From the NCBI GenBank assembly GCA_035259205.1, contig DATFWO010000413.1:1-46890 (forward strand): a stretch of 46,890 nucleotides of DNA. Reading direction: 5' to 3'. The stretch is from SG8-41 sp035259205. Lineage in GTDB: Bacteria; Pseudomonadota; Gammaproteobacteria; Burkholderiales; SG8-41. Every line of letters begins with the position of its first letter. Positions within the stretch are counted from its first letter, which is position 1. The notes under the pieces were generated by a model. The model made no database searches. It was given only the letters and a program-made list of their open reading frames with translations, and was not told the DNA's origin. A program made the translations under genes and the position numbers. This document shows positions 1 to 7,120 of the stretch, in pieces.

Positions 1-33
1 AGTCCCGGGATGGGCACTATCGGGAACATGGCT

Positions 34-1326
34 TCACGCCGCTCGCTCGATACCGGTGACGAACATCGCGACAACCGCAGTCGCCATGACGATCGCGGCG
101 AGCCACCCGAGCACCTTCAAGCGCCGCTTCACCGTGAATCGACCCATGATGTCCACCCGCCCCGCCATCAGCATCATCACTGCCATGATGGGCACCGCGA
201 TCACGCCGTTGATGACAGCGCTCCAATAGAGCGCCTTGATCGGATCGACGGGCAGGAAGGTTATTCCCACCCCTGCGAAGGTTGCGATCGACAAGATCGC
301 GTAAAAGCCGCGCGCCTGAAGCAGCTTGAGCCCGAGCCCGATCGGCCATTGAAACGACTCCGCGACGGCGTATGCCGCGGATCCTCCAAGAACAGGCACC
401 GCGAGGAGCCCCGTGCCCACGATTCCGGCGGCGAATAAAGCAAAGGCAAGATCGCCCGCGATGGGACGCAGGGCTGCTGCGGCCTGTGCAGAAGTCTGGA
501 TTTCCGTTACGCCATGGACGTGAAGCGTCACCGCGGCGGTCAGCATGATGAAGAAGGCGACGAGATTGGAGAAGCCCATACCGATGTAGGTGTCGAGCTT
601 GATACGGGACAGCGCCGCCCTCGCCTGCTCGGGCGCTCTCATCAGCGGCTCCTCCCCGTCCGCCGCACGCTGCTCCTCCACCTCCTGAGCAGCTTGCCAG
701 AAGAAAAGATAGGGGCTGATCGTAGTGCCGAAAATGGCTACCACGGTTACCACGTAATCGGCCTGAAGCGAAACGCTCGGAATGACGGTGTCGAGCAACA
801 CTTCGCTCCACGGCACCTGCACAACGAAGACGGTCGCGACATAGGCGAAAAGCGTCAATGTGAGCAGCTTGAGGATAGGCGCGTAACGGGGAAACGGAAC
901 GAAGATTTGCAGGATCAATGAGACGACGGCAAAGGCCAGGGCATAGACATGCGCGGGCCCCCCGATCAGAAGCTTGAGCGCCGCGGCCATGGCGCCGATA
1001 TCGGCGGCAATGTTGATGGTGTTTGCGACGAGAAGCAGGCCGACAATCCCATAGAGCAGGCCTGCGGGGTAGTGGCGGCGGATGTTGGCGGCAAGTCCGT
1101 GCCCGGTAACGCGCCCGATGCGCGCGCTGACGATTTGGATCCCTACCATGAGCGGGTACGTGAAAAAGACCGTCCACAGCATGCCGTAGCCGAACTGGGC
1201 CCCGCCCTGGGAATAGGTGGCGATGCCGCTCGGATCATCGTCCGCCGCCCCGGTGATAAGACCCGGACCGAGCTTGGACAGGAGCGAGCGCTTTCCAGAC
1301 GCGGCAATGTTCGGTGTCTTCTTCAT
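34..1326 (-). CDS. Nramp-related divalent metal transporter
   Basis: A 430-residue, very hydrophobic inner-membrane protein of the Nramp/SLC11 fold, expected to move a divalent cation inward. The first helix carries DPSG (residues 31-34) where classical Nramps have DPGN. The helix-6 segment reads ISPYLFFWQ (about 203-211) where MPHNL is usual, so the sulfur-donating methionine is absent. By family knowledge that methionine favours Mn/Fe over Ca/Mg; its loss is seen in Nramp-related proteins with other cation preferences, so the substrate is open. The ATG opens the conserved N-terminus; its Shine-Dalgarno sequence is weak. The gene is monocistronic here and runs away from the flavoprotein operon. 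Family assignment is firm, substrate is not. Confidence 0.88.
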   Translation of the reverse strand: MKKTPNIAASGKRSLLSKLGPGLITGAADDDPSGIATYSQGGAQFGYGMLWTVFFTYPLMVGIQIVSARIGRVTGHGLAANIRRHYPAGLLYGIVGLLLVANTINIAADIGAMAAALKLLIGGPAHVYALAFAVVSLILQIFVPFPRYAPILKLLTLTLFAYVATVFVVQVPWSEVLLDTVIPSVSLQADYVVTVVAIFGTTISPYLFFWQAAQEVEEQRAADGEEPLMRAPEQARAALSRIKLDTYIGMGFSNLVAFFIMLTAAVTLHVHGVTEIQTSAQAAAALRPIAGDLAFALFAAGIVGTGLLAVPVLGGSAAYAVAESFQWPIGLGLKLLQARGFYAILSIATFAGVGITFLPVDPIKALYWSAVINGVIAVPIMAVMMLMAGRVDIMGRFTVKRRLKVLGWLAAIVMATAVVAMFVTGIERAA

Positions 1327-1396
1327 CGCACTTCGCGGCCGCGTAGAGGCTGCGTCATGTCTTTGCGGTCTTCCTCTGTCCGGGAAACGACTTGGC

Positions 1397-1573
1397 GAAG
1401 TCGTGTCTGAGCTCAACGATGCGTTGAACCGCACAACCCGGGACGCGCAGCTCCATGATGTAATAGTGTCACGCGGTGCGACCGTGGTCCACGGGATTCC
1501 CGATGATTTCCGGAAGTTCGTGGCGGCCGAAGTCGCCAGCTGGAGTCCGATAGTCAAGCGCGCCGGTGTGGTC
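1397..1573 (+). pseudogene. Remnant of a Bug (TTT) binding-protein gene, C-terminal end only
   Basis: In the 333-base gap between the Nramp gene and the flavoprotein gene, one forward frame encodes about 58 residues that match the usual C-terminus of Bug proteins: ELNDALNRTTRD, then GATVVHGIPDDF, then EVASWSPIVKRAGV. The five intact Bug genes in this window end the same way (helix, 'G-E/V' strand, 'PEEFAAF', 'W..V.K.AG'). No signal peptide, binding domain or start codon precedes it, and no stop follows the expected last residues; the frame runs on into unrelated sequence. It is read as the decayed end of a deleted Bug gene. Confidence 0.65.
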
Positions 1574-1659
1574 GTCGAGTGGCTACGCGGCCGACCGATG
1601 AAAGTGAGCACCGGTGCTATACTCGGACGGGCTCCGTCGTCTCGAGTAAAACGCGCGCA

Positions 1660-3354
1660 ATGCATCTCGCTACCGACGTGCTCGTCATCGGCTCCGGGGG
1701 CGCCGGCATGTACGCCGCCATCGCCGCTGCGCGCGCCGGAGCGGCCGTCATTCTGGTCGACCGGAGCCTGATCGGACGCGGCGGCGCGACCGTGATGGCC
1801 CAGATGACGGTCGCATGCGCTCTCGGCGCCGAGACGCCGGATCACTGGACGCACCATCTCGCTGACACCCTGAAGGCCGGCCGCGGATTGTGCGATCCGG
1901 CGCTGGCGCGCATCTTGTGCGAGGATGGCGTCGAGTGCGTGCGCGAGCTGGATGACTGGAACGTCGGCTGGGCGCGCGAGAACGGCCGCATGAAGCAGGT
2001 CACGGTGCCCGGCCACGACCGGCCCCGCTGCGTCTACGTGGATTTCCTCGATACGGGGCCGGCCGTCGCCCGCACCTTGCGTACGCGGGTAATCCGCAGC
2101 GGATCGATCCGCCGTATCGGCGACCTGGTCGTCACCGATCTCGCCGTGCGCGATGGCGAATGCGTCGGCGCGGTCGCCTTGCACCTCGTGTCGGGCGAGA
2201 TCGTCACCCTCGCCGCGAAGGCGACCGTGCTCGCGACCGGCGGATTGACGCGCCTTTATCGCCGCAACAGCGCATCGGCGAACATGGGGGGAGACGGCTA
2301 CGCGCTGGCGCTGAGAGCGGGCGCCGCGCTTACCGACATGGAGTTCGTGCAGTTCTTCCCGATCGGCCATCTCGCGCCGCGGCTGATCGGCATGGACCCC
2401 ATCATGTGGGATCCATTTCGCTACAAGCTGGGCGGGCGTCTGCTCGATGGGACGATGCGGGAGTTCAGCGAGCGCTACGGCGTCAAGGAAGACGGCCGCT
2501 ATCTGTTGGCGCGCGACCTCGCAACCTACGCGATCCTCAAGGAAGTCGAGGCGGGACGCGGCAGCCCGCACGGCGGCGTCTACCTGAGCTTCGAGCATTG
2601 CCGCGCCGACGACTTGCGCAGGGCGTTCGGCCCGGTGATTGATCGTCTGGCGGGCAACGGCATCGATCTCACGCGCATGCCGGTAGAAGTCGCGCCGATC
2701 GCGCACTACCACATGGGCGGACTGCGCGTCGATACGGCCATGCAGACCTGCGTCGCCGGGCTCTATGCCGCCGGCGAAGCGGTCGGGGGCGCGAACGGCG
2801 CGAACCGCTTGTCGGGCAACGCGATCACCGAAGCGCTCGCGTTCGGCCGGCGCGCGGGAAGTCACGCCGCCGCGCATGCCGCCCGATCGGCTCACGGCTG
2901 GACCGATCGAGCCGCCGAGCCGACGCTCGCGCGCGTGCGTTCCGAAGCCGCCGCTGCGTCGCCGATCACCCCCCCGCAGGCGATCATCGAGCTGCAGGCA
3001 CTGATGGCCGATGACGTCGGACCGCTGCGCAGCGCGGAAAAGCTGAAGCGCGCGCTGGCGCGCATCGCCGCGCTGCGCGACGGGATCGGCGCGCAGCCGC
3101 CGCGCGCCCAAGGGTTCGATGCCCGCCGCCTCGACTGGCTCGACCTCGACAACATGCTGCTCACCGCCGAGGCCGTCACGCGCGCGGCTCTTGCGCGCAC
3201 CGAGAGCCGCGGCGCGCATGCGCGCGAGGATCATCCGGGCATGCGCGAGGAGTGGCGCGTCAATCAGATCGTGCGCATGAACGACGGCGCACTCACGATC
3301 GAAAGGGTCCCCGTTGTGGACACATCCGAGAGGACCACGGCGCTCGCCTCATGA
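1660..3354 (+). CDS. FAD-binding dehydrogenase/fumarate reductase flavoprotein subunit-like
   Basis: A 564-residue protein of the succinate dehydrogenase/fumarate reductase flavoprotein family. An N-terminal dinucleotide-binding site is visible (VLVIGSGGAGMYAA, residues 8-20), followed by GGATVMAQ (about 41-48), a capping domain, HYHMGG (349-354) and the C-terminal FAD motif ending AGEAVGGANGANRLSGN (about 371-387). HYHMGG corresponds to the substrate-site histidine region of SdhA/FrdA, and RDLATY (about 285) to the catalytic arginine region. The ATG at 1660 was chosen because it sits directly before the Rossmann strand. The gene overlaps the next by four bases (ATGA), so the two are translationally coupled. 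There are no membrane subunits nearby, so it is probably a soluble dehydrogenase or reductase of an unknown organic acid. Confidence 0.85.
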   Translation: MHLATDVLVIGSGGAGMYAAIAAARAGAAVILVDRSLIGRGGATVMAQMTVACALGAETPDHWTHHLADTLKAGRGLCDPALARILCEDGVECVRELDDWNVGWARENGRMKQVTVPGHDRPRCVYVDFLDTGPAVARTLRTRVIRSGSIRRIGDLVVTDLAVRDGECVGAVALHLVSGEIVTLAAKATVLATGGLTRLYRRNSASANMGGDGYALALRAGAALTDMEFVQFFPIGHLAPRLIGMDPIMWDPFRYKLGGRLLDGTMREFSERYGVKEDGRYLLARDLATYAILKEVEAGRGSPHGGVYLSFEHCRADDLRRAFGPVIDRLAGNGIDLTRMPVEVAPIAHYHMGGLRVDTAMQTCVAGLYAAGEAVGGANGANRLSGNAITEALAFGRRAGSHAAAHAARSAHGWTDRAAEPTLARVRSEAAAASPITPPQAIIELQALMADDVGPLRSAEKLKRALARIAALRDGIGAQPPRAQGFDARRLDWLDLDNMLLTAEAVTRAALARTESRGAHAREDHPGMREEWRVNQIVRMNDGALTIERVPVVDTSERTTALAS

Positions 3355-3704
3355 AGCACGCGACACTCAAGATCTGGCGCGGCGCTGCGGGTGAAGCCGG
3401 CCGCTTCGAGACGTACTCTTTGCCCTACGAGCCGGGCCAGTCGGTGCTCGACGGGCTGCGCAGGTTGCGCGCCGAGGTCGATCCGACGCTCGCGGTGCGC
3501 TACTCCTGCATCAACGCCAACGCCTGCAAGGAGTGCGTGATCCTGATCGACGGCAGATCGGCATACGCTTGCACCACGCGCCTCGAAGCGCGCGAGATGA
3601 CGCTGGAACCGCTGCGTAACAAGGCCTGGATTCGCGACCTCGTCTCCGACATTGCTCCGCCGGCCGAGCGATTGCTTCCGCCTGAAAAAGCCAGGCGCAA
3701 CTGA
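3351..3704 (+). CDS. Short 2Fe-2S ferredoxin-domain protein, SdhB/FrdB N-terminal-like
   Basis: A 117-residue protein matching only the N-terminal 2Fe-2S domain of succinate dehydrogenase/fumarate reductase iron-sulfur subunits. It begins with the family's beta-strand pattern (TLKIWRG) and carries four cysteines in SCINANACKEC followed eleven residues later by ACTT. Spacing is C-x5-C-x2-C-x11-C, one residue longer in the first loop than the usual C-x4-C. The second half of a normal SdhB (about 120 residues with the 4Fe-4S and 3Fe-4S clusters) is missing, and the protein ends naturally in a charged tail. It is coupled to the upstream flavoprotein by an ATGA overlap, so it most likely carries electrons to or from that subunit. 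Confidence 0.82.
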   Translation: MKHATLKIWRGAAGEAGRFETYSLPYEPGQSVLDGLRRLRAEVDPTLAVRYSCINANACKECVILIDGRSAYACTTRLEAREMTLEPLRNKAWIRDLVSDIAPPAERLLPPEKARRN

Positions 3705-3887
3705 ACGGTGAGCGAGCTTTCGTCCCGGTTCAATTTTCGCGACTGCAGGTGTCTCGCGCCAAACCGGGATCATTCGCGGGTCGCCTGGCTTCACTGTCAC
3801 CCGGTGACCGGAACGCGCCAGCGAACGCAGGAAGGCTTCGCCGATCTCTTACTGAGCGCTTATGTGGATAGCTTTTGGGGAGGAAAC

Positions 3888-4670
3888 ATGGCAATAGACA
3901 AGGACCTCGACTTTACGGGCAAGACGATCCTCGTGACGGGCTCAGGCCGGAATATCGGCCGGGCGATCGTGCTCGAATTCGCGGCCCGCGGCGCGAACGT
4001 GATCATCAATGCCCGCACCAACGAGCAGGAAGCGCGTGGCGTCGAGAAGGAAGCGCAGGCCCTCGGCGCCAGGACGCTGGTAGTCATGGGAACCGCCGGG
4101 GAGCTCGACACCGTCGGGGAGATGAAGCGCCGCGCCGAGCAGACCTTCGGCCGCGTGGACATCTACGTCAGCAACGCGGCGCGCCGCCTGCACAAGACGT
4201 TCTTCGAAACCTCGAACGAGGACTGGCACTTCTTCCTGAACCAGCAGCTGACCGCGTCGTGGTATCTCGCCAAGGCTTTCGTCCCGGCGATGGTCGAGGC
4301 GCGCTGGGGGCGCATCATCCACATCAACGGTCCGGACGGGTACACCGGCGGCTGGACGCGCGTTCCCCACTCCACCGCGAAGGGCGCGCTGCGCACGCTG
4401 ACCAAATCGCTCGCTCAGGGGCTGGGCGAGTACGGCATCACCGTCAACGACATCAACCCCGGTTTCATGAACACCGTGCGCGACTACACGACGCATCCTG
4501 GCGTGACACCGGAGTACAGCGCCGAGCGCGCGCGGCAGCTGCATCCGATCAAGCGCCAGCCGCGACCGGACGAGCTTGCCTTCGCTGTGGCGTTTCTCTG
4601 CTCCGACCGGGCCGGCGCGATCACGGGCTCCGCCATCCATGTCGATGGCGGCGCTAGGATGTTTGGGTGA
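3888..4670 (+). CDS. SDR family protein with altered catalytic residues
   Basis: A 260-residue Rossmann protein of the short-chain dehydrogenase/reductase (SDR) family. The cofactor loop is TGSGRNIGRAI (residues 17-27); the NNAG equivalent is SNAA (95-98), and an Asn in FFLNQQ (about 118) fits the catalytic Asn. The usual Ser-x12-Tyr-x3-Lys is changed: the Tyr position is His161 (PHSTAK), Lys165 is kept, and the Ser position is Gly148 (HINGPDGY). The end (GAITGSAIHVDGGARMFG) is typical. The start follows a strong GGGGAGG ribosome site; an upstream in-frame ATG lacks one and adds unrelated residues. It lies 183 bases after the 2Fe-2S gene and 7 bases before the DenD-like gene. Either a non-oxidoreductase SDR or one with a His-based mechanism. 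Confidence 0.85.
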   Translation: MAIDKDLDFTGKTILVTGSGRNIGRAIVLEFAARGANVIINARTNEQEARGVEKEAQALGARTLVVMGTAGELDTVGEMKRRAEQTFGRVDIYVSNAARRLHKTFFETSNEDWHFFLNQQLTASWYLAKAFVPAMVEARWGRIIHINGPDGYTGGWTRVPHSTAKGALRTLTKSLAQGLGEYGITVNDINPGFMNTVRDYTTHPGVTPEYSAERARQLHPIKRQPRPDELAFAVAFLCSDRAGAITGSAIHVDGGARMFG

Positions 4671-4677
4671 TGCCGCA

Positions 4678-5655
4678 GTGAAAGTTCTGATCACAGGCGG
4701 TGCGGGTTTTCTCGGGCGTCGACTCGCGCGCGCGCTTCTCGAACGCGGGACCCTGAAGGGACCGGATGACCGCGACCACGCGATCGACGAGATCGCGCTG
4801 GTGGACGTCGCGCCCGCAGACGGTTTCACCGATGGGCGCATCCGCACGATCGTTGGGGACATCTCGGACGCCGCATTGGTGCGCGGGGCGGTCGATCGCA
4901 GCACCGCGTCGGTCTTTCATCTCGCTGCGATCGTGAGCGCGCAGGCGGAAGCGGATTTCGATCTTGGCATGCGCATCAACGTCGATGCATCGCGCTCGCT
5001 GCTCGAAGCGTGCCGCGCGGCCGGCCACAAGCCCCGCGTCGTGTTCACGAGCTCGGTTGCGGTATACGGCGGCGATCTTCCCGCGACGGTGCTCGATTCT
5101 ACAGCGCTCAATCCCCAGTCCTCGTACGGCATGCAGAAGGCGGTCGGGGAGCTCTTGGTCAGCGACTACAGCCGCAAGGGATACATCGACGGGCGCGTGC
5201 TGCGGCTGCCGACGATCAGCGTGCGCCCCGGCAAGCCGAACCAGGCGGCGTCCTCTTTCGCGAGCGGCATCATCCGCGAGCCGCTGAACGGCGAGCAATC
5301 GACGTGCCCGATCGCGCCCGACACGCGCGTGTGGTTGCTCTCCCCGCGCAAGGCGATCGAGGGTCTCATCCTCGGGCACGAGCTGCCGGCGCAGGCGCTT
5401 GGGGCAAGCCGCAGCATCAACCTGCCGGGCGTGTGCGTGACCGTGCGCGAGATGGTGGCCGCGCTCGAGCGCGTCGCGGGCACCGAAACTGCGAAGCGGG
5501 TGCGCTGGGTGCAGGACCCGGCGCTCGACCGCATCGTTTCGAGCTGGCCGGGAGTCTGGGACACGAGGCGCGCCGAAGCGCTCGGATTCAGCGGCGATGC
5601 GGATTTCGACAGCATTATCCGCGCCTACATCGAGGACGAACGCCCATCAGCCTGA
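4678..5655 (+). CDS. DenD-like NAD-dependent epimerase/dehydratase family dehydrogenase
   Basis: A 325-residue extended SDR protein. The N-terminus is KVLITGGAGFLGRRLA (glycine-rich NAD site), with GDISD, HLAAIVS, FTSSVAVYGG (Ser about 125) and Tyr150-x3-Lys154 (SYGMQKAVGE). Overall pattern and length resemble D-erythronate dehydrogenase (DenD), which oxidises the C2 hydroxyl of four-carbon sugar acids; other hydroxy-acid substrates are possible, and the kinase and isomerase partners of the erythronate pathway are not in view. GTG is taken as start because the only nearby ATG (4670) is out of frame and the GTG opens the conserved strand. Seven bases separate it from the preceding SDR gene, so they form one operon. 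The full active-site triad is present, unlike its neighbour. Confidence 0.8.
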   Translation: MKVLITGGAGFLGRRLARALLERGTLKGPDDRDHAIDEIALVDVAPADGFTDGRIRTIVGDISDAALVRGAVDRSTASVFHLAAIVSAQAEADFDLGMRINVDASRSLLEACRAAGHKPRVVFTSSVAVYGGDLPATVLDSTALNPQSSYGMQKAVGELLVSDYSRKGYIDGRVLRLPTISVRPGKPNQAASSFASGIIREPLNGEQSTCPIAPDTRVWLLSPRKAIEGLILGHELPAQALGASRSINLPGVCVTVREMVAALERVAGTETAKRVRWVQDPALDRIVSSWPGVWDTRRAEALGFSGDADFDSIIRAYIEDERPSA

Positions 5656-5679
5656 TCGCTCTGACCCTTGGGGCCAGCA

Positions 5680-5952
5680 TCACGCTTTAATGAGAGTCCA
5701 GGCGCCTATGCACAAAAAACCGATGCCGGCGCAGTAGTTCAGGAACCTGGTGCTCACGTATTGAGACAACATTGCGCCAGCGAGTACACCGATGCCCGAG
5801 GCGACGATCAGCGCGAGCGATGCTCCGGCGAATACGGTCCATTTGCCTGCTGCCTTGTCCGCTGCGAACAGCATCGTCGCCAATTGCGTCTTGTCGCCCA
5901 GCTCCGCAACGAATACTGCCGCAAAAACGGTCAGAAGAACTTTCATGTCCAT
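5680..5952 (-). CDS. Half-size GDT1/UPF0016 family membrane protein
   Basis: A 90-residue membrane protein with three hydrophobic segments and the family signature ELGDKTQLATM (residues 17-27; E-x-G-D-K-T). Full-length GDT1/TMEM165/MntX-type proteins contain two such repeats in about 190-220 residues and move Mn or Ca; this one has a single repeat and must form at least a dimer. Two Met codons open the frame (MDMK), so the true start could be either. It lies 16 bases after the RNase HII gene on the same strand and probably shares its transcript. It converges with the DenD-like gene. The likely role is manganese/cation export, inferred from family. Confidence 0.82.
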   Translation of the reverse strand: MDMKVLLTVFAAVFVAELGDKTQLATMLFAADKAAGKWTVFAGASLALIVASGIGVLAGAMLSQYVSTRFLNYCAGIGFLCIGAWTLIKA

Positions 5953-5968
5953 ATCGTTTCACCGCCTT

Positions 5969-6922
5969 TTAGCCTATCCGTCTCCAAAGCCGGTTTCGCA
6001 TCAGGTACAGCTTCCTGGCTTCCATCTCGGAGAGGTTATCGGCGCTGGTCTCGATCGCGAGCTCCCACGATGACATCTCGGTGCGGGATGTGATCTTCGC
6101 TCCGCGCGCCTTCAGCTCGTAGTAGAGCTCGCAATACTGCCCGCAGATTTCGCGGATGACATCGAACGAGCGTCGATGGATCGGGCTGGGCCCGAGCTCG
6201 CGTATCGCATTCTGATGCTCGCGCGTCGCATATCCCTTGTGGCGCGCGAAGCCGTACCCCGGATACAAGGCGTCCAGCTCCGTCATCAAGCGATCGCGGT
6301 GCACCTTCGCGACGATCGATGCGGACGCGATCGAGAAATTGATGCCGTCACCCTTGTCGAAGCTGTTTTGCGGCTGGAGGACGCCGGGAATCGTGCGGCT
6401 GTCCACCAGAACATGCTGCGGTATGATTTGCAGATTGCCGAGCGCGAGTTGCATCGCCCGCAGACCGGCGTGGTAGATGTTAAGCCGGTCGATCTCTTCG
6501 ATATCGACGACACCGATACCGATGGTGACGGCCTTGTCGCGGATCTCGCGATCGAGCCGGCGGCGACTTTCCTCGTCGAGCGCCTTCGAGTCGTCGATCC
6601 GCTCGATTTCCGTATTCGGGGGAAAGATCACCGCAGCCGCGACTACGGGCCCGGCGAGCGGCCCGACACCTACCTCATCGACCCCCGCGATATGTACGAT
6701 GCCGGCTTTCCACAGCAGACGCTCAAAGTGCAGCATCGCATCGAGGCGCAGCCTTTCTCTCTTTTGCTCCTCGAACCGCTTCAGCAGCGTCTTGTAGAGC
6801 TTGCGCACGCCGTTGCGGGGGTCCCGTTGCAGCTTGCGCAGCATCTGGGAAGACACGGCAGCCGCAGGATCGGCGTATTTTTCGTGCAGCTTCTTGAGAG
6901 AAACCGTCGAGGTGTCGGCCAT
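5969..6922 (-). CDS. rnhB: Ribonuclease HII, long form
   Basis: A 317-residue protein whose core (about 78-262) is RNase HII, which cuts the RNA strand at ribonucleotides embedded in DNA. Metal-binding acids are Asp82 and Glu83 (GVDEVGVGPLAGP), Asp174 (LVDSRT) and Asp210 (KVHRDRLM). The end of the core, ARHKGYATREH and LGPSPIHRRSF, is characteristic. Two oddities: the usual GRG that reads the RNA-DNA junction is GVG, and there are extra segments of about 75 residues before and 55 after the core, giving 317 residues against roughly 200-250 usually. The N-terminal extension is charged and helical. Start at the ATG next to the divergent gap. The GDT1-like gene follows in the same direction. Confidence 0.88.
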   Translation of the reverse strand: MADTSTVSLKKLHEKYADPAAAVSSQMLRKLQRDPRNGVRKLYKTLLKRFEEQKRERLRLDAMLHFERLLWKAGIVHIAGVDEVGVGPLAGPVVAAAVIFPPNTEIERIDDSKALDEESRRRLDREIRDKAVTIGIGVVDIEEIDRLNIYHAGLRAMQLALGNLQIIPQHVLVDSRTIPGVLQPQNSFDKGDGINFSIASASIVAKVHRDRLMTELDALYPGYGFARHKGYATREHQNAIRELGPSPIHRRSFDVIREICGQYCELYYELKARGAKITSRTEMSSWELAIETSADNLSEMEARKLYLMRNRLWRRIG

Positions 6923-7120
6923 GACCTATTTTCGAAGATCTTTGTCGGCTGAGCAACCACCATAACGGCGCGATGCGGGTCCATCAAAGGTAACGTGACT
7001 CGCTGTCGCTTTCGCGCTGGCTCGCATCAAGGGTCCGGCCCTGAACCACCATGCGCGCGCCGTTTTTGCGGTCCTTTTTTCTGTGTTATAGGTACAGGAA
7101 GCTTTCAGGGGGAGGTCCCA

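Noticed and set aside
34..3234. A 1066-codon open frame on the minus strand
   Set aside because: Only its last 430 codons (the Nramp gene) look like protein. The rest lies antisense to the flavoprotein and is a GC-rich shadow frame rich in Arg and Ala.
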